Assembly: GCA_025934695.1 (NCBI GenBank) | Contig: JAICWS010000002.1 | Location: 558,001 to 622,000 of the forward strand | Direction: 5' to 3' | From: Alphaproteobacteria bacterium | GTDB lineage: Bacteria > Pseudomonadota > Alphaproteobacteria > Micavibrionales > UBA2020 | Length of the DNA: 64,000 nucleotides | Shown here: positions 16,296 to 24,133 of the stretch, one piece after another | Position numbering within the stretch: the first letter of the stretch is position 1 | How the letters are laid out: each line of letters starts with the position of its first letter | Notes under the pieces: model-generated | Databases searched by the model: none | Seen by the model: only the letters and a program-made list of their open reading frames with translations | What the model was told of the DNA's origin: nothing | Made by a program: the position numbers and the translations under genes

Positions 16296-16547
16296 TCACG
16301 GCAGATGCAGGACTTTCTGCAGGGCCGCGGTCAGGATGCCGAGCGCCGCCGCGTCCGTCTTTCCGCCATCGCGAAACCGGCGAATGGCGGCGCGGATTTC
16401 GAGGTTCTCCGCGTCCAGCACGCCTTCCACGGTTTCGGCGAGATTGAGGTGATTGACGATGATCTGCACTTGCGCGACATCCAGCGGCCCCGGCTCGGCC
16501 AGTTCGAAATAACCTTTCAGCCAGGCCCTGAATTCCGCATTGCGCAT
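16296..16547 (-). CDS. Small protein, paralogue of the 16555 gene
   Basis: An 83-residue protein starting at the ATG at 16547. Its N-terminal half, MRNAEFRAWLKGYFELAEPG, aligns with MKAAEFAYWLQGYFEIKGGD of the neighbour. Both continue with a helix of the type LxxAQxxxIxxHLN. The family of short proteins with (A/N)EFxxWLxGYFE is familiar to me from prophage-like and accessory loci, but I know of no function. The start is seven bases after the neighbour's stop, so the two are co-transcribed. Confidence 0.65.
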   Translation of the reverse strand: MRNAEFRAWLKGYFELAEPGPLDVAQVQIIVNHLNLAETVEGVLDAENLEIRAAIRRFRDGGKTDAAALGILTAALQKVLHLP

Positions 16548-16554
16548 GGGAGGA

Positions 16555-16923
16555 TCAGCACATGGCCTCGATCCGCGGGCGGCCATCGTCAGGACGCGGG
16601 CGGTGCGCCTGGCGCAGCACCGACTGATCGCCGGGCAGCGATGGGTCGATCGCATGGACGAAGAGATCGTTCAGCTTCGTTTTCAATTCCTTTGTGACGG
16701 ACGCCAGGAATTTGTCGGACTGGTCCTCGAGCGTCACCGGGAACAGGAGACCCTTCGCGTAATCGGAAAAGGAATTGGCCTGCGCCTCGACCGGGTTGTT
16801 TTCCGCCTTCACGCTTTTTACTTTTTCCAGGATCTGCTGCGCCTGCGCGTTCGACAGCGGCGCGTCGCCGCCTTTGATTTCGAAATATCCCTGCAGCCAG
16901 TAAGCGAATTCTGCGGCTTTCAT
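16555..16923 (-). CDS. Small protein with EFxxWLxGYFE motif
   Basis: A 122-residue cytoplasmic protein. The N-terminal module is EFAYWLQGYFEIKGGD, then PLSNAQAQQILEKVKSVKA. The C-terminal half (48-122) contains LKTKLNDLFVHAIDPSLPGD and is missing from the shorter downstream paralogue. Start: ATG at 16923 preceded by AGAGGAG. A promoter at 16983-17010 (minus) fits. The pair may be a decayed prophage remnant or a small regulator family; the sequence does not decide. Confidence 0.7.
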   Translation of the reverse strand: MKAAEFAYWLQGYFEIKGGDAPLSNAQAQQILEKVKSVKAENNPVEAQANSFSDYAKGLLFPVTLEDQSDKFLASVTKELKTKLNDLFVHAIDPSLPGDQSVLRQAHRPRPDDGRPRIEAMC

Positions 16924-16982
16924 ATGAAGCTCCTCTTTAAAATGCCAAGTGCGGCCTTACGTGGGGAATCGGCGCAGGATAT

Positions 16983-17010
16983 CTTATATTACATAATGCA
17001 GAAATTGCAA
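16983..17010 (-). promoter_or_regulatory. Probable promoter of the small paralogue pair
   Basis: On the minus strand TTGCAA (17010-17005) and TATAAG (16988-16983) are separated by 16 bp, about 60 bp ahead of the start at 16923. Confidence 0.45.
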
Positions 17011-17027
17011 AGCAGAAAAGCGGCGCA

Positions 17028-17058
17028 TTGCCGCGGGCTCGGCTTTGGTGTACATAAT
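17028..17058 (+). promoter_or_regulatory. Possible promoter of the aminomutase gene
   Basis: TTGCCG (17028-17033) and TACATAAT (17051-17058, read as TACATA with a 17-bp spacer) lie 55 bp ahead of the start at 17113. The match is moderate. Confidence 0.35.
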
Positions 17059-17112
17059 GTTCCGCACGTAAAGCAAGAAAATGAAACAGTTTTTTCCAGG
17101 TCCGGCTCCTCA

Positions 17113-18117
17113 ATGAAGCTTAAGCGCGAACAGCTGCCCCAAGGCGATGCGCTGGCGCAAGTCAGGGAGCGTTATGCCGTTTCCGTGACCGAAGAGGTCA
17201 TGGAGACCATTGATCCCGCCGACCCTGCCGATCCCATCGCGCGCCAGTATCTGCCCTCGGTGGAAGAGCTGCAGACGACGCCGGGGGAACTGGCCGACCC
17301 CATCGGCGACGATGCGCATTCGCCGGTCAAGGGCATCGTGCACCGCTATCCCGACCGCGTGCTGTTGAAACCCGTGCATGTCTGCGCCGTCTATTGCCGC
17401 TTCTGTTTCCGCCGCGAGAAAGTGGGCCCGGGCAGCGAGACGCTGTCGAAGGAAGAGTTGCAGAAGGCGCTCGCCTATATCCGCAACACGCAGCAGATCT
17501 GGGAAGTGATTATCACCGGCGGCGATCCCCTCGTCCTGTCGCCGCGGCGTCTCGCAGAGATCATGGCCGCGCTGAACGAAATTCCGCATGTGCAGGTGAT
17601 CCGTTTCCACACGCGCGTTCCCGTCGCCGATCCATCGCGCGTCACGGACGAGATGATCGACGCTCTTCAGAGCGCCAAGGCGGTCTATGTCGTGCTGCAT
17701 GCCAACCATGCGCGCGAATTGACGGATAAAGTCCGCGCGGCAACGCTGAAATTCATCCGTGCCGGAATCCCGCTGTTGTCGCAGTCGACGCTGCTCAAAG
17801 GCGTGAATGACGACGCGAGCGTGCTGGAAGAATTATTCCGCGCGCTCACCGCCATGAAGGTAAAGCCGTACTATCTGCACCATCCCGACATGGCGCCCGG
17901 CACCTCGCATTTCCGCCTGCCGATTTCAAGGGGGCGCGAACTGATAAAGAAGATCTGGGGCCGCATGTCGGGCGTCGCGCAGCCCAGTTACGTGCTCGAT
18001 ATTCCGGGCGGCTTCGGCAAGGTGCCCGCCGGCAGCGCCTGGATCGAAGAGCGCGAGGGCGACTGCCTCGTCACCGATTACCAGGGCGGCCAGCACGTCT
18101 ATAAGGGCGAAGATTAA
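17113..18117 (+). CDS. KamA-family radical SAM lysine 2,3-aminomutase (EpmB-like)
   Basis: A 334-residue radical SAM/PLP enzyme. The cluster motif CAVYCRFC gives Cys91, Cys95 and Cys98. Other family motifs are ITGGDPLVLSPRRL, IRFHTRVPVADPSRV, LLSQSTLLKGVND, YYLHHPDMAPGTSHFR and VLDIPGGFGKVP. The length matches EF-P (R)-beta-lysine aminomutase EpmB, which is shorter than clostridial lysine aminomutase. It therefore probably converts lysine to beta-lysine for EF-P modification. No efp or epmA is in the window, so the function is inferred from family and size. I chose the ATG at 17113; upstream in-frame sequence lacks similarity. Confidence 0.85.
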   Translation: MKLKREQLPQGDALAQVRERYAVSVTEEVMETIDPADPADPIARQYLPSVEELQTTPGELADPIGDDAHSPVKGIVHRYPDRVLLKPVHVCAVYCRFCFRREKVGPGSETLSKEELQKALAYIRNTQQIWEVIITGGDPLVLSPRRLAEIMAALNEIPHVQVIRFHTRVPVADPSRVTDEMIDALQSAKAVYVVLHANHARELTDKVRAATLKFIRAGIPLLSQSTLLKGVNDDASVLEELFRALTAMKVKPYYLHHPDMAPGTSHFRLPISRGRELIKKIWGRMSGVAQPSYVLDIPGGFGKVPAGSAWIEEREGDCLVTDYQGGQHVYKGED

Positions 18118-18146
18118 CCATCCCCTCTTTTGCCGCGATAAAATAT

Positions 18147-18175
18147 TTGACATAATACCTTCTCTCCGCTATCCT
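18147..18175 (+). promoter_or_regulatory. Promoter with TTGACATAAT box
   Basis: TTGACA (18147-18152) is followed after 17 bp by TATCCT (18170-18175), 24 bp before the ankyrin gene start at 18200. The -35 hexamer continues as TAAT, giving TTGACATAAT, a string repeated at other promoters in this window. Confidence 0.65.
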
Positions 18176-18199
18176 CCTGTGAACGCATAGGAAAATTTG

Positions 18200-19153
18200 A
18201 TGGCGGCTGACGAGAACGAAGATCCATTGGACGCGTATATCCGCAAGGAGCGGGAACGCAAGGCGTCGCGCGAAGCACTGCTTGCAGCCTCCCCACAAAG
18301 CCGCGCTTTGATCGACGCGGTCAAGGCCGGAAACGAAGCCGATGTGATGAAGGCGCTCGATGCGGGGGCGACTGTCGAGGCGCGCGACGTGGATATCGGC
18401 GATACGCCGCTGCTGCTGGCCGCGCGCCGGGGCGACGCCGCGATTATCAGGCTTCTTCTCGTGCGCCATGCCGACACGCAGGCGGTCAACGATCATCTCT
18501 GGACCGGCATCATGCTGGCGGCAGAACAAGGACATGCCGATATTATCGCGCCGCTGACCAAGGCCGGCTGCGACGTCAATGCCCGCAGCAACAACCAGGG
18601 CACCGCGCTGATGTGGGCCGCGGGGCGCGACCGGGCCGCGGCCGCAAAAATTCTCCTGGCGCATGGCGCGGAGCTTGCCGCACGCGACTGCAAGGGCGCC
18701 AATGCGCTGATGCACGCCGCCGACCGCGGCGCCCTCAAGGCGGGCGCGCTGCTTCTGGACTCAGGACTATCACCCGATACCGCCACCGATAACGGTTGGA
18801 CGCCGCTCATGGGTGCCACCGAATACGGACATATCGAATTCGTCCGCCTGCTGCTCGACCGCAAGGCGACGCTTGAGCTGCGCAACAAGCGCGGCGAAAC
18901 GGCCTTAAGCCTCGCCGCCGCCTTCGGACGGGCCGAGATCGCGGAGCTGCTGATGGCGCGTGGCGCGAAAGCCGATGTATCCGATAAGCGGGGCCGCTCG
19001 TCCATCGACTTGGCGCGCAAATTTGCCGAACACGCCGAAACCCTTCCGGGCCTGCTGGTGGAGGGCCTGGCACGCGAAGCCACGACGCTGGGAACCCCCA
19101 CGACTGCCATGAAACGCCTGACCTTCCGCAAGCCGGCGCAGGCGGTTCACTAG
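18200..19153 (+). CDS. Ankyrin-repeat protein (sixth), without the C-terminal domain
   Basis: A 317-residue cytoplasmic protein. After a charged N-terminal helix (DPLDAYIRKERERKASREAL), about seven ankyrin repeats run from 35 to 275 with regular 33-residue spacing, for example GDTPLLLAARRGDAAIIRLL, GTALMWAAGRDRAAAAKILL and GWTPLMGATEYGHIEFVRLL. A short basic tail ends the protein. Unlike the five genes at 10.4-14.0 kb it lacks the GPVEA-type domain, so it is probably a more distant relative. The ATG has AGGAAAA upstream; a TTG directly before it is an unlikely start. It converges with the EndoU gene 69 bp away. Confidence 0.85.
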   Translation: MAADENEDPLDAYIRKERERKASREALLAASPQSRALIDAVKAGNEADVMKALDAGATVEARDVDIGDTPLLLAARRGDAAIIRLLLVRHADTQAVNDHLWTGIMLAAEQGHADIIAPLTKAGCDVNARSNNQGTALMWAAGRDRAAAAKILLAHGAELAARDCKGANALMHAADRGALKAGALLLDSGLSPDTATDNGWTPLMGATEYGHIEFVRLLLDRKATLELRNKRGETALSLAAAFGRAEIAELLMARGAKADVSDKRGRSSIDLARKFAEHAETLPGLLVEGLAREATTLGTPTTAMKRLTFRKPAQAVH

Positions 19154-19222
19154 ACATTCCCTTTCACAATCGGATTGATCGTGCAAGCTGGGCCGATTCC
19201 ATGACAGGAAACCGCTTCAACA

Positions 19223-19711
19223 TCACTCGCTGTTATCATTCGCAGCCGGAAGACAGGCATTGCGTGGCGTGCTGACGGGATAGGCCGTGATGACTTCATC
19301 ATGCTGCCCGTTCACGACGATGCGAATTTTAATTCCTTCTTCTATTACGTCGGCCACGTCATAGCCGTTGCGCTCGTGCCGCCAGTCGAGGTTGTCGTTG
19401 GCCGCGTCCCTCGTGACGGTGAGGATAATTTTATCCGCGCTCCAATTGGCGGGAAATTCGGATTTGCAGGGCGAACCTACGCCGTGCAAGTGCCCGCCGC
19501 CATGCGCGTCGCCGTAAAGAATATGTTGCATGCGCCGTGCGGAAATATGCATCGACGGCGGTACTTTTGCACCCGGCGTCACCACCGTCATTTGCCGAAG
19601 CGCGACATGCGCTATGCCGATGATGATCGCGGCAGCGATGAACAATCTGACAAGGAGCGGGACGCGCAATCTTTGCATGGCAAACCATTGTAAGCATTGC
19701 AAAACTGACAT
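19223..19711 (-). CDS. Membrane-anchored EndoU-type nuclease
   Basis: A 162-residue protein. An N-terminal hydrophobic segment (VRLFIAAAIIIGIAHVAL) acts as signal anchor or signal peptide. The rest fits the bacterial EndoU nuclease domain: HILYGDAHGGGHLHG with the catalytic-type histidines, CKSEFPANWSADKI, then a helix-strand part and GIKIRIVVN, ending in VITAYPV. In other bacteria EndoU domains are toxin tips of polymorphic or contact-dependent systems and cut RNA; here it stands alone behind a membrane segment. Starts are uncertain: ATG at 19711, ATG at 19678 (a cleaner signal) or TTG at 19720 (which has AGGA upstream). No immunity gene is obvious. Confidence 0.7.
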   Translation of the reverse strand: MSVLQCLQWFAMQRLRVPLLVRLFIAAAIIIGIAHVALRQMTVVTPGAKVPPSMHISARRMQHILYGDAHGGGHLHGVGSPCKSEFPANWSADKIILTVTRDAANDNLDWRHERNGYDVADVIEEGIKIRIVVNGQHDEVITAYPVSTPRNACLPAANDNSE

Positions 19712-19770
19712 TGCAAACAATTAATCCTGCCGTGAATGGACTGCGATAAGACCGGTCCTAGACTTAAATT

Positions 19771-20625
19771 ATGAAGGTTTTTCGGGGTTCATCTGCCGTC
19801 GCAACACGCGCTGCCGCCGTCATCCTCGTGGCGGTCTTGAGCTGCGCCGCAAAACAGCGTCCCGTTGACCAGGAAGTTTTAAGCAACAGCGCCATCGTGC
19901 TGGGCCGCATCGGGGTCGCCAAGCTGGCGCTCGCCTATGGGCTCAAGGGCGAGGCGCAGGCGAATATCCGCTTCGCCATCGACACCGCCGAGGTGCTCAA
20001 GGCCAGCGCGACGAAATTCAGCCTCAAGGACCCGATGACCTTCGGGCGGCTGTCTTATCGCAGCCCTGTCGGGGATGGCCAGAGCTTCGTGCCCTTTCTC
20101 AAAGGGGCTTTCTCGACCCAGGTGCTCGACGAAAAGCTGCTGAGATCCGGCGACGCGACCCGGACCGAGTTGACCGACGCGGAAATCGCCAGCGTCCAGG
20201 TTTCCATCGACGGCAATGAGCTCATGGACGATCTGGCCAAGGCCGAAACCGCCATGAAGATGAACAAGCCCGACGACGCCCTGTCGGCCCTGAATGCCAT
20301 AACCGAGGCCTCGCTGACGCCCGAAAAAACAGCGCAGGGAACCCTGCAGCTGGCACGTGACAGTCTTGGGCTGGCGCAGCAATTCCTGCGCGACAAGGAT
20401 TACAAAGCGGCGGCCTTCGCGGCCGGCCATGCCCATGATGCCTTGGCGGCTGCGGCCCGGACGGACGATAAGCTGAAGGCGAAGGCGGCCGATACGGACA
20501 AGGCGGTCAAGGGGCTGGACGATCTGGGCGATGCCATTCGCTCGGCCCGGCCCGTCGGCCAGAAGTCGCCCGACGCGGCGGCATCCGACCTGGCCAAGCA
20601 ATTAGAGGTTCTCGCCGTCAAATAG
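19771..20625 (+). CDS. YfdX-like exported protein, possible lipoprotein
   Basis: A 284-residue exported helical protein. The signal region MKVFRGSSAVATRAAAVILV ends near AVLSCAAKQ, which could be a lipobox with an unusual -2 Leu. The mature part resembles the YfdX family: LGRIGVAKLALAYGLKGEAQANI, a segment with FVPFLKGAFST, then paired helices (LMDDLAKAETAMKMNKPDDAL and LARDSLGLAQQFLRDKDYKAA). YfdX proteins are periplasmic and stress-linked, of unclear chemistry. The family call rests on pattern only. It ends at a terminator and precedes the two-component system. Confidence 0.55.
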   Translation: MKVFRGSSAVATRAAAVILVAVLSCAAKQRPVDQEVLSNSAIVLGRIGVAKLALAYGLKGEAQANIRFAIDTAEVLKASATKFSLKDPMTFGRLSYRSPVGDGQSFVPFLKGAFSTQVLDEKLLRSGDATRTELTDAEIASVQVSIDGNELMDDLAKAETAMKMNKPDDALSALNAITEASLTPEKTAQGTLQLARDSLGLAQQFLRDKDYKAAAFAAGHAHDALAAAARTDDKLKAKAADTDKAVKGLDDLGDAIRSARPVGQKSPDAAASDLAKQLEVLAVK

Positions 20626-20672
20626 GCGAGGCCTCAAACCGACAGAACAACCCTCGCTGCCCCGAGAGGTGC

Positions 20673-20718
20673 GGGAGAGAAGCTATCCCCTCTATCGGCT
20701 TCTCTCCCTTTTCTTTTT
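20673..20718 (+). terminator. Intrinsic terminator
   Basis: GGGAGAGAAGC (20673-20683) pairs perfectly with GCTTCTCTCCC (20698-20708) around a 14-nt loop, followed by a T-rich run (TTTTCTTTTT). It separates the YfdX-like gene from the response regulator. Confidence 0.85.
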
Positions 20719-20764
20719 AAGGAAAGCCAGATATATAAGGGTTGAGGGAGAACGTGAGGATTAC

Positions 20765-21436
20765 ATGCGTATCCTGGTCGTTGAAGACGACAAAAGTCTT
20801 GGCAAATACATCGTCGACGGACTGAAACAGGCCGGCCACAACCCTGACATCGCCTATGACGGGCTGGAAGGCTTGGGGTTGGCCACGTCCGAGAGTTACG
20901 ACGTACTGATCATCGACCGCATGCTGCCCAAGCTCGACGGGCTCGCGGTCATCCAGGCGTTGCGCGCTTCGAAGAAGAATACTCCGGTGCTGGTCCTCAG
21001 TTCGCTCGGCAAGGTGGAAGAGCGCGTGGCGGGTTTGCGCGCGGGCGGCGATGATTATCTCGCCAAGCCCTTTTCCTTCGACGAGCTGCTGGCGCGCGCC
21101 GAAGCCCTGTCGCGCCGCAACGTGCATGAAGCCGAGAAGGTGCGCCTCGAGGTCGCCGACCTCGAAATGAATCTGATCACGCGCGAGGTCAAGCGCGCGG
21201 GCAAGGCCATCGACCTGCAGAACCGCGAATTCCGCCTGCTCGAATATCTTATGCGCCGCCCGGGACAGGTGGTGACGCGCACGATGTTGCTCGAAGGCGT
21301 GTGGGATTTTCATTTCGATCCCCAGACCAACCTCATCGACGCGCAGATGAGCAAGCTGCGCAACAAGATCGACAAGGGCTTCGACAAGCCCCTCATCCAC
21401 ACCATCCGCGGGGCGGGCTACAAGATCGCCGTCTAG
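20765..21436 (+). CDS. OmpR/PhoP-type response regulator
   Basis: A 223-residue response regulator. The receiver domain (1-115) has the acidic pair VVEDD, phospho-acceptor Asp51 (LIIDRMLP), and Lys101 in LAKPF. The winged-helix DNA-binding domain (about 128-222) has the OmpR pattern LTxxEFxLLEYL-like QNREFRLLEYLMRRPGQVVT and IHTIRGAGYKI. It is followed after 22 bp by the sensor kinase. The start at 20765 has GTGAGG upstream. The stimulus and the regulon are not evident from the neighbours, although the adjacent YfdX-like envelope protein is a candidate target. Confidence 0.93.
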   Translation: MRILVVEDDKSLGKYIVDGLKQAGHNPDIAYDGLEGLGLATSESYDVLIIDRMLPKLDGLAVIQALRASKKNTPVLVLSSLGKVEERVAGLRAGGDDYLAKPFSFDELLARAEALSRRNVHEAEKVRLEVADLEMNLITREVKRAGKAIDLQNREFRLLEYLMRRPGQVVTRTMLLEGVWDFHFDPQTNLIDAQMSKLRNKIDKGFDKPLIHTIRGAGYKIAV

Positions 21437-21458
21437 GCGCCTCTCCAGAACAAGGGCA

Positions 21459-22841
21459 ATGTTCAAGTCTTTCACCTTCCGCATCGGCGTCGTGTTCTTC
21501 CTGCTCATCATGGCGACGGTGGTGAGCCTGAAGCTGTTTTCCTATCACCAGACCGTCGTCACCGGCGAAGAAGACATCAAGCAGATCATCCAGGCCCATG
21601 CCGACGAGATCGAGCAGGGCATCGAGCGCGACGGCGTCAAATACGCGATTTACCTCGTCGACGCGCTGACCGACCAGCCCGAAGACCGCCACCTGATCCT
21701 CGCCATGAAATCGGGCGGCATCGTCTACGGCAACCTGAAGGCCTGGCCGCCGGGCCTTGAGGAAAAGACCGGCTGGTACCAGATGAACGTCCAGCTGCAG
21801 CACGAGCCCGACAGCGTGCCGGCGCTCTTGCTCATCAAGCGGTTTCGCAGCAAGCAGGATCTCATCGTCGGCTATGACCTGACGCGCAACGTGCAGGCAC
21901 GCGCGCAGCTGGTCTCGTCGCTGTTCCGGGACTTCTGGCTCGCGGCCTTCGCCGCCCTGTTCCTGACGCTGCTCATGATCTACATCATCAGCCGCCACCT
22001 GGAGCGGATGAACGAAGCCTACCGCCATGTGAAGGCGGGCGAGATTTCCTACCGTATCCCGGCGGACCCCGGCAGCCGCGACGAATTCGCCAAGCTGGCG
22101 GGGAACTTCAATGACATGATGGACTGGGTAGGGTCGCTGATCTCGACCCTGAAGGATTCCACCAACAGCATCGCGCACGACCTGCGCACGCCGCTCGCGC
22201 GCATCCGCCTGCGCCTCCAGCAGCTGGAACAGCAACCGGACCTGACCGCCGAACAGCGCAACATGCTGCAGGAATGCATCGACGACATCGACCACCTGAC
22301 CGAGATTTTCAACGGCATCCTGCGCATCGCCAAGGCCGAAGACCTGTCGCTCGCCCGCCAGTTCGAGCCCGTCGACCTCAACCAGATGATGCGCGACCTG
22401 GCCGAATATTACGCCGCCTACCTCGAGGGTGAAAGCCAGGGCATCGTGCTCGACACGCCGACCGGCCCTGTGTCGGTGATGGGGGAGCGGCAGTTGCTTT
22501 CGCAGGCGGTCGCCAACCTCATCACCAACGCCTCGAAACATGGCGGCGGCAACCAGGACATCGAAATCACGCTGCAGCGTTCCAGCCGGCAAAAAGGCAT
22601 GATCGAAATCATCGTGGCCGACCGCGGGCCCGGCATTCCCGCCGAATACCGCGAGAAGGTCAAGGAACGCTTCTTCCGCCTCGACCAGAGCCGCAACACG
22701 CCGGGCATCGGCCTCGGCCTCAACCTCACCGACGCCGTCGTGCGGTTGCACAAGGGCAAGCTGCTGCTGGAGGATAATAATCCGGGGCTGAAGACCGTCG
22801 TGCTGCTGCCTGAGCATGTGGCAGGACAGAAGGCGGCGTGA
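21459..22841 (+). CDS. Membrane sensor histidine kinase
   Basis: A 460-residue kinase. Transmembrane helix 1 lies at about 10-27 and helix 2 at about 160-180 (FWLAAFAALFLTLLMIYI), with a periplasmic sensor loop between. A HAMP domain follows (180-235). The H-box is NSIAHDLRTPLARIR, the N-box NLITNASKHGGG, and the G-boxes ADRGPGIP and TPGIGLGLNL. It autophosphorylates the H-box histidine and passes phosphate to Asp51 of the upstream regulator. The periplasmic loop is short and carries no known sensor fold that I can name. Confidence 0.93.
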   Translation: MFKSFTFRIGVVFFLLIMATVVSLKLFSYHQTVVTGEEDIKQIIQAHADEIEQGIERDGVKYAIYLVDALTDQPEDRHLILAMKSGGIVYGNLKAWPPGLEEKTGWYQMNVQLQHEPDSVPALLLIKRFRSKQDLIVGYDLTRNVQARAQLVSSLFRDFWLAAFAALFLTLLMIYIISRHLERMNEAYRHVKAGEISYRIPADPGSRDEFAKLAGNFNDMMDWVGSLISTLKDSTNSIAHDLRTPLARIRLRLQQLEQQPDLTAEQRNMLQECIDDIDHLTEIFNGILRIAKAEDLSLARQFEPVDLNQMMRDLAEYYAAYLEGESQGIVLDTPTGPVSVMGERQLLSQAVANLITNASKHGGGNQDIEITLQRSSRQKGMIEIIVADRGPGIPAEYREKVKERFFRLDQSRNTPGIGLGLNLTDAVVRLHKGKLLLEDNNPGLKTVVLLPEHVAGQKAA

Positions 22842-22866
22842 TTAACAACCACCGTATAAATCGAGT

Positions 22867-22979
22867 GCCACCCCGGCGAAGGCCGGGGTCCACGGACTGC
22901 TGAAGTTGTATGTGACAACGCTCCGCCGGTACATGACAAGCCTGTCAAGTCCGTGGACCCCGGCCTGCGCCGGGGTGGC
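22867..22979. repeat. Palindromic intergenic element, family A copy 2
   Basis: The left end CACCCCGGCGAAGGCCGGGG then TCCACGGA faces a right end TCCGTGGACCCCGGCCTGCG then CCGGGGTGG. The centre shares CCGGTACATGACA with CCGGTTCATGACA in the copy at 14050-14162. It again lies between convergent genes (histidine kinase and nadR) and may act as a bidirectional terminator. Confidence 0.85.
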
Positions 22980-22990
22980 TCGCAATGGCG

Positions 22991-24133
22991 TTATTGGGCC
23001 GTTATCTTCCGCGGCGGATCCGACGGCGTCGCGCCGATCATGGCGGGGACGTTCTGATAGACGCTGACGACGGCCTTCTGGAAGCGCTCGTTCCAGTTAT
23101 TGCCGTCGATAACGGCGAAGGGAATTTTCCGCCGCGTCAGCTCGGCCTGCCACCAGTCGAACATGGCGATACGGTCTTTCATGTCGGGCATCAGGCGCAA
23201 GGGATCGGCTTCGTAATGACCTTCGACGCCGCGTGGGTCGAGCAGCAGGTACAGGTCGTATTTGCGCTGCGCGGCCAAACGCTCGATCCAGTGCGCGCAC
23301 TCGCCGAAGAAATGGCGCGACCAGTAGCAGGTCGTCAGGAGCTCGGTATCGCAGAACAGGATGCGGTTCGCCTGCCGCGCCAGCGCGTCTTCCGACGCCA
23401 CCTGCCCGCGCGCGATGGTCGAGAAGTCCAGCGGATCGAGTGACTTGATGTCGAAATCGGGAATATTCGCTGCGTAATCCGTCAGCATCGCACGCGCATA
23501 TTCCGCCACCTGCACCGTGCCGAAATGGGCTGCGAGATTGCGCGCCAGCATGCTCTTGCCGCTCGACTCCGGCCCCACGACGGCCACGCGCTTGAGGAAG
23601 TAAGGCCGCACGACCGGGTGCAGATGCTCCCAGTGCAGCAAGGGATTGTCGCGCATTGCGGTGCCCGAGATCTGGACGAGGTCGCGCTTGACGTTTACGG
23701 GGACGAAGCGGATGTCCATGATCCGCGCGACTTTATAACCGTAAGCTTCGGAGGCGAAGAGCGCGTCGAATTTTTCGCCCGGACAGTGTTTGTGAATACT
23801 GTCCCGCCATGTTTCGAAAAACGGCAGATCTTCGGGGCCTTGCGGTTCTTGAGGTATGTCAATGTAATGATGTACGACATTGCAATCCGGGAATAGCTCT
23901 TTGACCCATTTATAACGCACCTCGCCCGGAATAGGTTCCGAGGGGAGCGAGCAGACGAGGATTGTCAGCTTCCGGCAAGCTGCGCGTGCGAAATTGAGGA
24001 AATAGATATGACCGTTCGTCGGCGGCATGAATTTGCCGAAGGCGAGGCCGTGCCCGACGAATTCGGAATCGATTCCTTCGGTAATATCGCGCCGGATGGC
24101 GAGCGGACTGGTTGCGGCGATATCGTCTTTCAT
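22991..24133 (-). CDS. nadR: NadR: NMN adenylyltransferase / ribosylnicotinamide kinase
   Basis: A 380-residue two-domain enzyme. The adenylyltransferase domain has FGKFMPPTNGH (32-42) and ISGTAMR (155-161). The kinase domain has P-loop GPESSGKS (187-194), EYAR (211-214) and FCDTELLTTCYW. It phosphorylates nicotinamide riboside to NMN and adenylates NMN to NAD. The enterobacterial N-terminal helix-turn-helix is absent, so it is not a repressor. It is the last gene of the six-gene biosynthetic operon and overlaps the NRPS-like gene by four bases (ATGA). That coupling implies a role in the pathway rather than general salvage. Confidence 0.9.
   Translation of the reverse strand: MKDDIAATSPLAIRRDITEGIDSEFVGHGLAFGKFMPPTNGHIYFLNFARAACRKLTILVCSLPSEPIPGEVRYKWVKELFPDCNVVHHYIDIPQEPQGPEDLPFFETWRDSIHKHCPGEKFDALFASEAYGYKVARIMDIRFVPVNVKRDLVQISGTAMRDNPLLHWEHLHPVVRPYFLKRVAVVGPESSGKSMLARNLAAHFGTVQVAEYARAMLTDYAANIPDFDIKSLDPLDFSTIARGQVASEDALARQANRILFCDTELLTTCYWSRHFFGECAHWIERLAAQRKYDLYLLLDPRGVEGHYEADPLRLMPDMKDRIAMFDWWQAELTRRKIPFAVIDGNNWNERFQKAVVSVYQNVPAMIGATPSDPPRKITAQ

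Noticed and set aside
18200-19711. Ankyrin gene and EndoU gene as a toxin-immunity pair
   Set aside because: They are convergent, with separate promoters. Immunity genes usually follow the toxin on the same strand, so I list it only as a possibility under the EndoU finding.
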